A stretch of DNA of 64,000 nucleotides from Druceiella hillmani (GCA_039881145.1 JAYKKI010000067.1:506001-570000), one strand, 5' to 3'; shown: positions 50,196-62,659, numbered from the stretch's first letter. Notes: generated by a model not told the origin, from the sequence alone. Made by a program: numbers and translations.

Positions 50196-50624
50196 CTGAA
50201 AAAATTGAATATGAATTGCAAACTTCTTCGGGTGTGCGTAATATTTAAATATATTTTTTTTCGCAGGTACTAATAATAATATATGTTAATTTTAATATCA
50301 ATTCACAAATTTTTTATTTAAAAAACAAATTTTTTTTTTATTTTGCTTACACTAAATACATAACAGAATATTATGAAATGCATTGTGGTTAGTACTTATT
50401 TAAATATGGTTTTAAGTACCTAAAGAGTTTCAGAAAAATATAAATCTATATACAAATTTAATGACGCGAATAACTTCTAATAAAGAACGAAATTGAGGAA
50501 CCGTGTAAGTTACTTGATTAAAAATTTAATATTGTTCGAATCGCGAGGTTTACTTTTACACCAGAATTCAACCACTCCGCCATGCCTAAAATTAAAAATA
50601 CACAAGATATTTTGTGAAAGTAGT

Positions 50625-50720
50625 GGTGCGTGCGTGCGTGTGTTTATGCGTGCGTGCGTGCGTGCTTGCGTGCATGCATGCGTGGGCGCGTGCGTGCTTG
50701 CGTGCGTGCGTGCGTGCGTA
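50625..50720. repeat. (GTGC)n tetranucleotide microsatellite
   Basis: About 95 bases of TGCG/GTGC units have scattered changes (gttta, cttg, catgcatg, gggcgc). It stands out sharply from the AT-rich flanks and is CpG-dense. The Arg-Ala-Cys-Val open frames across it (82 and 107 codons) are artefacts. Confidence 0.95.
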
Positions 50721-50999
50721 CATTCATTATTTTTTTATTAAAATCAGTAAATTTATTAAGTCATATCGTATATTTACGCATTTCATATGACCTTGTCCTC
50801 GCCGATATTTCAATCTTTGTTCGAAGTGAAGTCTATTTCGCTCAATGTACCGCTCAAACTGGTATGTTTTCTAAATATTTTGTAAACTTTCACATCTTTA
50901 TAATCTTTGTGCACAACATAATACCCTCTCACCTCTTAATACGCCACAATTAACGTAACATCTCGAAATATGCACGCCTATTGTGTTCTTAATCATATC

Positions 51000-51360
51000 G
51001 TGATCTAAAACGTATGAACTCAATCGTCCATTTCGCGGTTAATGTCCATATCGCGTGCGTGTCGCGAAATATGTTTACTCATACTAAGGTCATGGCTACC
51101 GGCGGCTTAGATGATATTATTATATCTGTTTACTCATCACTTGAGTTTTATTAGATTGAATTTGATGTTGTTTGGCCATTTTGTAGGTAATTTATAGAAG
51201 ATTCATTGCGGGCAAGTAGGAAGTGCTATGAATGTCGAAGACAGCAGTGACGGTAAGTCACCGAAGGGGAAGTCATTCTATTACTCAAGTTCAGTGTTAC
51301 AATTTCGACGCGAGTGGTGTGGCGGGCAAAAGCTAGTGAGTGAATAAATCAAGAATGATT
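51000..51360 (+). promoter_or_regulatory. CpG-containing island around a small first-exon-like ORF
   Basis: This is one of the few stretches with repeated CpG (tcgcggtt, tcgcgtgcgtgtcgcg, ccggcgg, cgacgcgag). It includes the short ORF at 51228-51347. Such a patch in AT-rich insect DNA can mark a promoter plus first exon. No TATA box or initiator was clear, so this is inference. Confidence 0.25.
51228..51347 (+). CDS. Small ORF, possible first coding exon
   Basis: ATG at 51228 opens 39 codons (MNVEDSSDGKSPKGKSFYYS ... QKLVSE) to TAA at 51345. Composition is unlike the surrounding AT-biased frames. A consensus donor GTAAGT starts at 51253 after 'gacg', and a second, GTGAGT, lies at about 51336. 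An acceptor-like 'ttttgtag' ends at 51186. These fit a 5' exon whose coding part is either 8-9 codons (first donor) or about 36 codons (second donor). No family recognised. It may equally be a chance ORF in an island. Confidence 0.25.
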   Translation: MNVEDSSDGKSPKGKSFYYSSSVLQFRREWCGGQKLVSE

Positions 51361-52380
51361 TCTGCCTTTCAAGCGGTTAAATTAATCAATAGTGAGTACT
51401 GCCGACACCTCACGTATTTACATCGCTCCAATAAATTGGCCCAATGAACGGTCGATGAACTAGCATCTGCATATGCACTCGTAGTATTCCAGGATGATAA
51501 GAACATTTGTACCCTGGTGAAGTGCCATGTGGTTTCAGTTATTTGCTAATTTTGCTAGTTGTATTAAATAACTTCTAATAAAAGTAGTCAAGGATTTTGA
51601 TACATGATCCAGATGGTAAAGTTAGATGAATTTGGCAAAAATGCACCCATTACGGATATCTAGATAATTGAATTTCTAGGAGATTTTACTATATCTTCAT
51701 TAATCATGGTCCCTAGACACCAAATTCAATATACAACAACCCTACTCTTAGAAAATGGTACAAATATGTCATATCGTTAAAAAACAGCTTTAAAAATACT
51801 GTAGTATTTAAAATTTTGTCTTAAAATAGTTTCCTATTATTTATTTACAAAGAAAAGTCCGGAACTCTATTTCAACCTATGCGACTAGGTTACTTCGGCA
51901 TCTCCATTAAAAATAATTTCATTTTGATAAATGTTTTTGCGACATTGTACCTTTTATCTTACAATTTAATGCATTCATTAACGAGAAGCTTGCTAATTAA
52001 TTAATTGTTATTTTTTTTTTCGCAACTCATATTATGGAGATTATGCAAATTAATTACTTAAAATTTACAAGTTTCTACTAGAAGGCGGCGCTGTATTATT
52101 CATATAACCAAATTTAAATTATATTATATAAAAAAACTAATTAAGTTTCTATTAAAAGTCAGCTGGTACGTTGTGTATTATTTTAATTTTTGTTTATTTT
52201 AAATCAAAGTGATAATTTGAAAGCGGGTTCTCGCATAGCGTCGATGCCAAATATTTTTCCCCGGTACACGGTTTCCTGTTATTATTTCTTCTTAACCACA
52301 GAAACATTATAACTTACCAAGAACTAAAAAACTTTCTTTTTCGACTAACTTTTTTTCATTTCTAAGAGTAAATATCGTCA

Positions 52381-52579
52381 CCGTGATCCGTTAGGTTGAT
52401 CACAAGGTATACGACCTTTGACGGCGAGGCAAGCACGGGGACCCAGGTTCGATTCCCGGCCACTCGTCGAGTGGGATTGGACTGGTGTTTTGGTTAGCTG
52501 TAAGAGATTGCTCTTCTAGCAATAAGTCCGCCATGAGTATCAATTAGATACACTAAAGTACATAAACAAATAAACAAAT
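52381..52579 (+). mobile_element. tRNA-derived SINE
   Basis: A tRNA-like head carries a perfect RNA polymerase III B box GGTTCGATTCC (52446-52456) and a degenerate A-box region about 45 bases upstream (ttaggttgatcacaagg). The body 'ggattggactggtgttttgg' and 'gattgctcttctagcaataa' (with 'gtccgcc' next) is text I know from insect SINE/LINE tails. The 3' end is 'acataaacaaataaacaaa'. The acceptor stem does not pair and the anticodon arm is poor, so it is a SINE rather than a tRNA gene. Target duplications were not found. Confidence 0.7.
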
Positions 52580-53284
52580 GAAGGTTTTTTCCCATGAAAG
52601 TGTGACAATTTTCCCATCATTGAATTTTAACATCTTGAATTGTATTACTCAACTTCTGAAGAAAATAACATATTTTGGTTGAACACCTGTAATTTTCCCA
52701 CTATGTTATTTATTTGTTTCAGATATTGTATAAAAAAAGATATTGTATTTAAACCAGTAATGCGCATAATAAGTGAAATTGTAACTACATAAGCATTTTT
52801 TCTCGTTAACAAAAATACCATATGGTTGTTTGGTTTGTTGGTAAACGACCGTCTAAATTAGTAAATCAAGTAGTAAACCCAATAGGACAAATTAATGATA
52901 AGGGATTGAGAAAATTATATATCACTTTTAAAATCAATTTAGAAAGCACATATTAATGACGCATTTCGAAAATCTAAGTTGTGCTTGTTCCATAATACAG
53001 GAGAATGTGGAATGAAATGGGATTTATTTCTAAAACGTGCTATGTTGGAATATACAAACAAAATTTAAAATTTGGAAAATTTAACTGTATTATCAACCAT
53101 ATTTTATTTAATAAAAGCGCTTTTGATTTATTTTTTTGGCTTTTTAACTATCTGGCTAAAAGTACTTAGTTTTCTCGTAATTATGATTTTTAGATAATAT
53201 ACACAATAAATATGAAACAATTTCTGCTGCGGTAAAAAAATTAATATAATAATCGGTGGGCTTAATATAGTTCAATTTTTAACA

Positions 53285-53520
53285 AAACTAGCTTCGAACC
53301 ACGACTTTGCTCATGTGTAAAAGTCAAAATGATAATGTAATTGAAGAATGCGGTTAGCCACAAAACTTCTATTGTGCGGTATAAAGTTTCATGCATCTCG
53401 ATAACATGAACTGTGTAAACAAAGTTTAATGGAAATTAGTTAAGCAGTTGAAGCATGAAAGCGAGACGAACAAACAAAGTCACGTTCGCATTTATAGCGT
53501 CAGATAGGGTGTTCATGATA
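53285..53520 (+). repeat. Insect dispersed-repeat tail (RTE/Helitron-like)
   Basis: The text includes 'agcttcgaaccacgactttg', 'gtaaa...gtttcatgcatctcg', 'gaaattagttaagcagttga', 'agcatgaaagcgagacgaac' and 'ttcgcatttatag'. This is the order seen in the common insect repeat 'atcggttgagcagtttaagcg'-type tail. No terminal repeats or coding capacity. Confidence 0.6.
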
Positions 53521-53659
53521 ACTAACGAACTGTCAAAAGGATTTTTTATAATGTGATGTTAAGTCGAAAGAATTATTTCCTCCCCAGATGTACGCGTATG
53601 AAATATTATTGAAAGCAGGTCTTAGCGTGTAGTACTAGAAAGCTTTATACCACTTAACC

Positions 53660-53662
<3 letters not shown>

Positions 53663-53715
<53 letters not shown>

Positions 53716-53722
53716 TATATAT
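53663..53722. repeat. (AT)n microsatellite
   Basis: About 48 bases of AT, one A insertion, then a further short AT run. Confidence 0.95.
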
Positions 53723-53729
53723 TTTAAGT

Positions 53730-56700
53730 TTCAAGCATATCTTCACGCGTTCATACCACTCGTGTTTTACACATTGGTTAACACTATCAACTTTATTGTT
53801 TAAAGTGAATTTCTGTTACAACGTAAATTTTTTATATCATATAAATGTATCAACTAAATACATCGTTCCAACCAATAAACTAAAACTAAATAACTGTTTG
53901 AATGAAAATGTTCGCGCACGTGTGTCTCACCGATAAAATCACCGTCCGCGATAACAAGGACCGATTGATTTTTGTTATCAACTTATTATCATTTTAGGAT
54001 CCCTTTCTTATTAGCAATTTCGCGGGACATACATTTTTAGACGAATTTCGTAAAAATATATTATCCGAATATTTCATTTCGATAAATATTTCTTCGAGAA
54101 ATGGTACCTTTGAATCTTTACTGTAGTTTATTCGTTAAAGTAAATCTGGTCAATTAATTAATTTTAACTTATGTTTTATCTTGTGTAGGCCATCTAAACT
54201 AGATACGTAGATAATATCGGAAAATAAAATTAAACAATTCAAAATTACATTACTAAACTATTCCTAGGCGTTTTTCCATTAATATAATTAAATGAATTTA
54301 AAATTTGTTTATAATTAAATTAATTTAATATTGGAAAACTCCTTATCCTTCTAATAAATTGGCGCTCTATTATTTTATTTAAACGTCTTTTTACTAATTT
54401 TTTTTTTCGCAAATTAAAGTGTCAATTCAAAAGTATTTCTCATTATATCTCTTCATAATTCATACCTGTCATAATTTTTTTTCAAAAATAACAATTAATT
54501 TTTTCGATAGTCTCGTGCAATTGTCTTTATATTATATATTTAAATGTTTAATTTCTAGCTACAAAATAAAACTGGAATACCCATTGAGTCAACACATCTG
54601 TGCGTCTTTATTAACTTGTAATATTAAAGCTTTGAGAATTTTAGGCTAATGGACCTAAAAGTAAAAAACAAAAAAAATTATCTCAATAATTACTTTTGTT
54701 ACCGACTTGAAACTTGACTTTCAATAAAGAATTTGGAAAATATTTTGATTCAAAATAGGACCCGAAATGAAACGTTGTTTCCTCTTCTGACTTTTAATTT
54801 CTAGATAATAATTATATAAATATGTATATAATGATAAATTAAGGATAAAACAATAATTTGAAAGGCTATGTACAAATTAAATCAAATTATTATAAATTAT
54901 CGAACTATAATCGCACTCACTTGCTATGAGTTGTTTACGTTCGACGTCAAGATGAAAGAGATATGGTGACTGTATTATGGCCTATTGCTCCCGTGTGGTG
55001 TGTGAGCGAGAGGTACGTCAATGTGCTAGATCACACACCGTGGGCAAATGTGTGACGGCAAACATTAAACATCGTGTGCAAAGCGATTTTTGTTATTGTG
55101 TCGAATGTTTAAATGCGATTCTTTTGAATTGAGTTGTATTTTATTTCAATCGTGCAAGATAAGTAGTTTTCTCGTTATTTTAAATATTTCCTTGTATCTG
55201 ATTGCCATTTCCGACTTATAATGCATATTGTTATTCTCATTGTAAATACAAATTAGGAATTAAAAAATCGTTACAAATACTTATGATATTTTAATTCCTG
55301 ACCAATAATGGTATTAACAGTATAGCATAGAGTGAAGTTGATTGAGGGGATGGTCAGTTCAAACTGAGCAATTAGTTTTAAATACACATTACATTGTCAT
55401 TCAAATGAATATAAACCCGTTTCAATGTATAATGTCTTACGTGCGAAGTTTGAGTTTTACTTGTTCTTGGCAGATTTATTGAATATATAGCAATACTATT
55501 TTTGGTAATCAGTATTTAAAAAAAATGCTCTGCAACTAAAAATAGAAAAGATCTGGAACTATAAACAAAGATGTCAATGTTAATCAATTAAATATTTTTT
55601 GAGCATTATATCAGTATGACAAACGTATTACAAATATGTCTGCTACCTTCCATCATTTTCAATATGTTACAGTTTTTACTAAAACATTAGTATACATTTT
55701 GACAAATCAATCTAGTTTCAGTGAGATAAAACTAAAGTCGAAAATTTCCTTGCATTCAACACATTTTTAGTAAAAAAACCTTCAAAAATTATGATTATTT
55801 CAACAAATTTATGATTTTACCATTTTTCTCTAGAGATGGAAGACTTTCAAATACATTATGAAAATTAGAAAAACATTTATCACGAAAAAGGTAGATTTTA
55901 ACGAAATTGCCCATATTGTGTAACTTATGGTTTTTAAGTCTATTTATCGCTTATTTTGGTAATACGTAGCAACATTAAGAATTAATTAATTTTTATTGAT
56001 ATTACGTTAAAAATTATACAATAAAATTAAATTTATAAAATCATTTATTGTGTTACTTTTAAATTTAAGGAATCTTCCTTTAGTATTAATCAATAGGACG
56101 TTAAAATAAACAAAAATGTATCAATTTACTGACTATCATGAAAAAATATACTTTGACCACTGTCACTAAAAACAGTGCAAACGAAGAAGTTTACGTGAGA
56201 TAATCCATAAGAAAGAGCTAATTTTGTATAAAATGTTGACATTACAATATACCAAGCAATTGATAATTAATTCTCTCCTATAGGAGCCACACAATATGGT
56301 CGGGACACAGACGGTATTAGAAAAATTAAGCACCTGGCTTCATTCTGCACCTAAATGAAGCAAGAAAGGCAACAAAAATTTAGTTTTGGAAATACTATTT
56401 TGGTAAAATTTATGCCTATAAAAATATCCGTGAATTTATCAAATATAAGGTCCGTTTCGTATTACTTAGTCACGATATCCACTGTTTGCGGCCTGGACAC
56501 CAAATTGTTCAATTCTAGAAAGGACACATAAAATCACATCAAGTGAATTTTATCAAATCTCTACTTCCAGATGCGATGGATCCTCAAAAATCAAGATCAA
56601 TGAAATTAACAGATCATTAAACGTATTTCATTAGTGCCAAGATTTTGAAAGCGATCTACTAAATATCTATGTATATAGATCAGATTGAAAATGTTTCATA

Positions 56701-57495
56701 TCAGGGCCTCGGCACCTTTACAGTTTAGAGTCATTTCTTCTTAAAATTAATATTTGTAAAATGAAAAAAAAAATGTGTTTATGATTGCTTGGCTAACTGA
56801 GTTCTAAATAGAAATATTTTATCGTAATACTAAACGCCAATATGAAATCAAGCTTTTTGAAGGTAAAGTTTGCCTAGATATTATTTAATTTCAATTGTTC
56901 CTACCATTATCCTCTTCTTTTTTTATAGTTTCGGTAGTCGAAGAAGATCAACTCCATCAATTAACAGTTGTATTTGCCTCGATAAAGCTACACGGGGAAG
57001 ATTATAATTCTACACAGCATTGTGATTAGCTGGTCGTATCAGTTCATGAATTTCGAATCAAAACTGGAATAATACTAATATTTGTTATTATTGTATTGAT
57101 GTAATATTATTAATAAAAAATAAATCAAACTAATTACCAATCAAATTTAAAACACACATTTTCATTTCAGTTTTTATGTAAACTATCAAGATTATGCGCA
57201 TAGGCTATAAATTTATTGAAACAAACAAGCGCACCGCTATGCGTTTATTAATTATTTTATAACTAATAAATATCCGTTCTCGAGCGGGTGCTTTTATAAA
57301 TATGTTCTTAAACGATTATAAAATACTTGGAATTCCACTTAATTGTGCACGCAACACGTCGGTGCCCAACTGCCCTGGGGACTTATTTTGTATGATTTCA
57401 TATCTGCCTGCGCGTGGTTTCGCAATTTATTATATTCATATAATATTTTCAATTCGTTTATTCATAATTTTTCTCTTTCTGTTTTATAATAAAGG
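53730..57495. other. AT-rich non-coding DNA with one GC-richer patch
   Basis: No gene recognised. The patch 54920-55090 is GC-richer and contains a 50-codon frame (starting MAYCSRVVCERE near 54978) with many Cys, but no domain and no clean splice context. No transposase text was recognised elsewhere. Confidence 0.5.
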
Positions 57496-57496
57496 C

Positions 57497-57501
<5 letters not shown>

Positions 57502-57550
<49 letters not shown>
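57502..57550. repeat. (AT)n microsatellite
   Basis: About 49 bases of pure AT. The Tyr-Ile run in the minus-strand 101-codon frame at 57462-57767 is caused by it. Confidence 0.95.
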
Positions 57551-57555
<5 letters not shown>

Positions 57556-57727
57556 TTGTAATACTGATATAAATAAAAAGAACATAAATTAAAGAAGTAT
57601 AGAAAAGAAAACAAGCATTTTGATTGCATTATAAGTAATATAATGAGTGGAAATATAATGTGCAAATTGTGTAGAATGTTTTCATGATATTTTGAAAGCA
57701 CCAAATTATTACTACATCCTTGAAATT

Positions 57728-57777
57728 CTAACGTACGAGTACCTTGAAAACCTAAATATGTTTTCAAGGTACGTTAG
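57728..57777. repeat. Hairpin of about 50 nt with a 6-nt bulge
   Basis: GTTTTCAAGGTACGTTAG (57760-57777) pairs with CTAACGTAC (57728-57736) and CTTGAAAAC (57743-57751). The left arm carries six extra bases, and the loop is the 8 bases 57752-57759. Confidence 0.85.
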
Positions 57778-58421
57778 ACCTACTACCTACCGTTAGATTA
57801 AGATTTAATATAATCCGTAATTTTCAAAACACATTTTTACATACATTTTTAATAAATACGATGTTAACGATTTTGAATGTAATTTTTTTTATTTTATAGA
57901 AGATTTTACAATGATAATAACGAGTAAAGTAAACTGTATAATTTACAATGGCATAGAACCATGGTCATTTGTCAGTGTACTATAACGGCTGACAGCACGA
58001 TGTTGCGTTTCCTCGCTTCCGCACTAAGCAACGAGTCACATGATTGGTCAATTTATGTCCTCATTATTACATGCCACATTCGATTAATGTTATATGTTCT
58101 TACATACGTATAGGTAGGGTAATTTTGAACAATAAATCTATATGCATCGAGTGCTTCTGTGAAACTGCTTGGGTTAGTGAAGTATGACTCTTATTATTTC
58201 ATTTAAATACTATTGGTATTAAATATTTTTTTATTTGACATATTCTGGAAAATAAAATATTCGTGTTTCAAAAAAATTTTTTTTCTCCCCCACGTTAATG
58301 GATTGTGCAAATAATTTTCACAAATTAAAAGAAAATGATGTAATTGTGGGAAGAAATGAAATTGATTCATTTTAGTATGTGATGAATCTAAGGAGCTAAA
58401 CGTATTTTAAATTATAGACAC

Positions 58422-58425
<4 letters not shown>

Positions 58426-58508
<83 letters not shown>
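58426..58508. repeat. Compound (TA)n-(TG)n-(TA)n microsatellite
   Basis: TA runs are interrupted by 'tgtatatgtgtgtgta' in the middle, as in the 18.04 kb tract. Confidence 0.95.
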
Positions 58509-58512
<4 letters not shown>

Positions 58513-58812
58513 CAATTTTTTATTTGTGTGTATTCTGCAGTTCTTTGTTTTCTACTATATATTTTGATGATTTATTATTTTTTTATTACATTTTTGCCTC
58601 GTCATGGCAATATGTTCGTAAATTATTTTATTTGTCCTCGAGCTTTACTTAGCACATCTCAAAGAAATTATTTTTTGTGACATCGGTCATATATTTGATT
58701 GTCCCTCCTAAAGTAAATTTATGGAGACAATATGCGAGGAGGAGATAATCGCGAGCACTTATAGAGGGTGGCCGTGATTCGCAATTGACATGCATCGCTT
58801 CATCGACTGTGC

Positions 58813-59113
58813 CGCTTCATCGAAGCCATCAATCATTCCGACATTACATCTACTATCTACATCTATGAAGCCGGCGTGCTTATGAACTATGACATGACGA
58901 AGTTGGTAGACAATTATAGTTATATCAATCCACTGGAGACCGATATCAGATGACTGGTTATAAGTAATAGCACCAAAAATACGGGATTAAAGTTAGGACG
59001 CAAAATTTACCCAACGATTCTATTTACACATGAATTCTTATTTAAATATCATACATATTACCGTTAAGTTACTCCAGAACTTTGTTTTGGAGTAGCGTAT
59101 GGGTACTATGATG
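58813..59113 (+). pseudogene. Unidentified decayed coding fragment
   Basis: One frame reads RFIEAINHSDITSTIYIYEA, GVLMNYDMTKLVDNYSYINP, LETDIR, then TGA at 58951. In the same frame it continues LVISNSTKNTGLKLGRKIYP and TILFTHEFLFKYHTYYR to a TAA near 59065, then VTPELCFGVAYGYYDAKLN. The composition is protein-like and the first part is clearly GC-richer than its flanks. Two stops in about 300 bases suggest an old coding piece. I do not recognise the family. Upstream, an 11-base phrase 'cgcttcatcga' is doubled (58795-58824), which may mark the break point. Confidence 0.4.
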
Positions 59114-59119
59114 CAAAAT

Positions 59120-62040
59120 TAAATATGAAGATAGGGTTTTAGTTCTGACAAATATTTCCAGAAGGAAGGTGAAGTATGCATATAAATGTACGTACGCTCT
59201 GGTATAATGCTTGGCCACTAGTAATCATGAGTTCTTGTTCTTATTCTATTTCTTATGTTAGTTTACTCTACCGCTCTATAATATTTATTTATTTCTTCAC
59301 TGTTATCTTGGTGTAGTAATTTTAGGTCTTTTGTATAAATTTCAGACAGGTATTTAAATAAGTTAAATACGATATGTAAATTATAGCAACTTCCTTTCAT
59401 GACGACGCGTTAATGGATAAAAAAGATTTTAATGTCACGCTAGGATAAATGAAATAATAACGTCTTCTTTTGTTATCAGGATGATATTGAGGAAATAAGG
59501 TTGAAGTGGTTTTCGCAATTAGGGCAGAATAAACGAAATAAAGATAAAGTTGCTTTCACATAAAGATAGGTTGAGAAAACTACTAAACGCCCGGACATAC
59601 ATGTATTTTATATTGTATATTTAATTGATTGTAAATTAATAAAATTAAAAGAAGAACCTTTGCTATTCCTTCTAAATTGTTTTTAAATAATAAAATTTAG
59701 ATGGAATATACTATTAGATATAGAAGAGCTGAATATCAAGGAAAGTGCATTTTTTTAGGAAAATTGCAAAAATATTCATCAAAGATGGGTTTACATGACT
59801 CAATTGATTCTGAAATTTTATGACTTAGATAGTGAATGACTGTTCGCAGTTGTGTATTTGAGACAGCGTAGATTAAACAAGAGAGCAGAACGTCTTTCAA
59901 GATTACATAGAATATATTTTTCTTTGGGATAATTTGCTCCTTGCAAAATATTTTGTATGAAGATTTTATAAGACTGTATAGGTTACCAGAACATTCTAGA
60001 TAACTTACATTTGGACAAATTCCATAATTAAGGAAAATAAAAAAACAGCAAAAAGGTATGTATCAAATAATTTTGGTGGTGCAACGAATAGACGACTTAT
60101 TTTAATTGAGTATAAATATGTTCAATATACGTGCATTCGAGACACCAATTGCGGAAAGATAACGAAAAATAATTTTCTTATTCAAATTTTAAACAGGAAA
60201 ATATACAAAAATATCAAAAATTAATGAATTAAAAGTTAAAAATAGCTCCTGAGCGGAACTTATAATTTCAGTAAGTGTGTCTGTCTTCAAAATTTTAAAC
60301 GTGGTGGTACGAATATAAGGACTAATTTAAATTACAAAAATAATTAGGTCTGCCTCAGATAATATAATTTTTAGACTTGAAGACTGTACGAAATCGAGAG
60401 TACTATGTACAACTGCTACGAGAAATGAAATATACTTTTTGGGATAGGGCGTAAACAATTTATTTGTAAAAGAAATTGTAACTACTATTATTTAGTCAGT
60501 ATCAAAGTTTAAATATCGTGTAGCGCACTGCATAGAGGACTCCATGCGACACTATAAAAGCGATACGACGCGGCACGGTGACCCATTTCCTATAATTTAA
60601 TTATTTAGCGATACGGGTGTCATTTCATCAAAAAAGCGTCAATGTTATTGGTGACTAAGTAATTTTATTAACTTGTTTTATCTGTTTATATTAATAAAAT
60701 GTCTCAATGTAATCATAATTGTAAAAATATTGAAAACAAATATATTTTTTGACCAATCTATTTTTGATTGATCAAAAAATATATTGAAGGCTCAATTCGA
60801 AAAAAGTGTTGTTAATTCAGTAAGTTTAATGAGATTTCACTTTATATTTGAAAACACTAATATTTACTTAAAATGCAGTATCTTCCGATATAATGCAGCA
60901 TTTAACTGAATTGTAGTAAACGCTTAATCGGTCATATAATAAAACATGAAATTAATTTAATTATATAAATACCATAAGTACCGTCTTCTAGTGGAAACAC
61001 CAGTAGCAGTTAATTTTGTTGTACGACTTTATTTTCGTATATACTTTAGATGGCATACCTATCTAGACCACATAAGAAAATATTTATTTATATTTATAAA
61101 CCAAAATAAGTTTATAGATTTCTAAGCATGTAAAATTATGTTTTACAGTTTTTCGAACTCTCCATATCGAAAAGAAAAATTGATACAGGTGGCTGGGTAA
61201 CCTTCATCAATCTGCCAAATAGTATTTACTCGAGAATGCTACAGACAATACGTTACTTTCTAAATATGCTAATAATAGTAGCTCAATTAAATTGTAGTTA
61301 TATCAGAGAAAATTTATGTATTACCACATAACAACAAAAGATGAATGATTTTTGAGTAATCATTAAAATAACTCTTTAAAAACATATAATAGACTAATAT
61401 TTCACAAAACAAAACACACTACAATATCACAATTATATTACAATGAACTTAAACCTATATATATTAATATGGACTTTGTATGCGTTGGTTTATTGGATAT
61501 TTTTATGAAATTTTACATCTCTGAGTTTTGTGCAATCGACAAGAAGTGTTTTCCATTTTCTTCCTATAAAGTTCACAGTGCATATTAGTAAAATAATGGT
61601 ATAATATTTATATTTATAATATTATTCCGCGTAATAGTTCATTAAGTTGATGTAGTGATGTAACGATGTTTTTAATTTATTAATACCTTTACTTCGAAAT
61701 ATATTTTCGACAATGTGTAATTATCGAGAAAAGTACTTCTCTATGCTACCCTAAGAACAAAACTCTGACTGTCTAATGGAGTCACGTGGTACGTTTACCC
61801 TAACGAACAGTGGCTAGCTTGGGGCTCATACAAATTTGTTATTAGCTAGTAAGAGTTATTTAGCGTAGCTCCGCATTTATTTCAAATGTTAGAATGCAAT
61901 TACTATTTTATATTCTGCATCCGCTTGTAATGCCTGATGCATAAATTGTTCAAGTGCTTAATTTGATATTATATAGTATATATTTTCCAAGTTGTCGTTG
62001 GAGGCATTTCTTCACTTTTTAAATTGCCGTTTATTTATTG
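59120..62040. other. AT-rich non-coding DNA
   Basis: No gene recognised. A GC-richer patch at 60525-60600 holds 'ctataaaag' (about 60551) followed by 'cgatacgacgcggcacggtg', which looks like a TATA-type core promoter or LTR piece but has no ORF behind it. A hairpin at 60739-60785 is listed separately. Confidence 0.5.
60739..60785. repeat. 20-bp hairpin, one mismatch
   Basis: Bases 60739-60758 (aatatattttttgaccaatc) and 60766-60785 (gattgatcaaaaaatatatt) pair over 20 positions with one mismatch around a 7-nt loop. Confidence 0.85.
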
Positions 62041-62056
62041 ATTATTCTAACCGTAC

Positions 62057-62059
<3 letters not shown>

Positions 62060-62097
<38 letters not shown>

Positions 62098-62115
62098 TAT
62101 ACATATATATACATA
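62060..62115. repeat. (TA)n/(AC)n microsatellite
   Basis: A TA run leads into ACACAC and then interrupted 'atatatatac' units. Confidence 0.9.
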
Positions 62116-62441
62116 GATTTATTTTGATTACTTAAAAAACTAATTTTTCACGAGAATCTGATGAAAAATAACACAGATTACAACAATGAATTTTTACACA
62201 TGTCTCTTCGTGTTAATATCGACATTAGATACAGTTATTCTCTACATGAAAAAATAATTCTGTAATTTCGACCGTATCTGATTTTGTTGAACGAAAAATG
62301 TGCATTTAATTTTATATGCATAATAATATCCGCTACTTCTTGTATGTGCAATATCACCGGTACGTCAATAAAGTAGTTAAAGGGTTTCGATTGTTTTCGA
62401 AGACAGTCTATGTATAGAGCAGAGTAGTATGTTGTAAGGAG

Positions 62442-62648
62442 TCAACTTGATAGATAGCTGGGTATTCGTACACACTTTAAACCGTTGACGGCTTGAGGGT
62501 CCAATATCAGCCAAGCCACAATTCTAGGCAGATGGCCCGAGCGTCCGGTATTGACATAAAAATCAAGGTCGTACCCGCCGACTCGTCGGACGATAAAACC
62601 AAAAAAGTGATGAATGAAAAAAGTGCTGCTATGTTTATTCGCAGTCAT
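62442..62648 (-). pseudogene. GC-richer coding-like ORF, unidentified
   Basis: This 68-codon minus-strand frame is markedly GC-richer than its surroundings over 62450-62600. It reads VRRVGGYDLDFYVNTGRSGH and LPRIVAWLILDPQAVNGLK. The DFYVN-G piece recalls the 'DFYVNGG' segment of insect neutral lipases, but the next Gln-Pro-x-Cys and the catalytic residues are not present. I place little weight on that. There is no acceptor or donor at its edges. It could be an old element fragment or exon remnant. Confidence 0.25.
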
Positions 62649-62659
62649 GGATATATGTA

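Noticed and set aside
50493..50953. Arg-Ala-Cys-Val repeat ORFs (82 and 107 codons)
   Set aside because: They are translations of the (GTGC)n microsatellite.
52381..52460. Functional tRNA gene
   Set aside because: The B box is perfect, but the acceptor and anticodon stems do not pair and a SINE body and tail follow.
54920..55090. Cys-rich 50-codon ORF as a small secreted peptide
   Set aside because: No signal peptide, a stop lies shortly upstream in frame, and Cys spacing matches no family I know. The GC-richer patch is noted only as unassigned.
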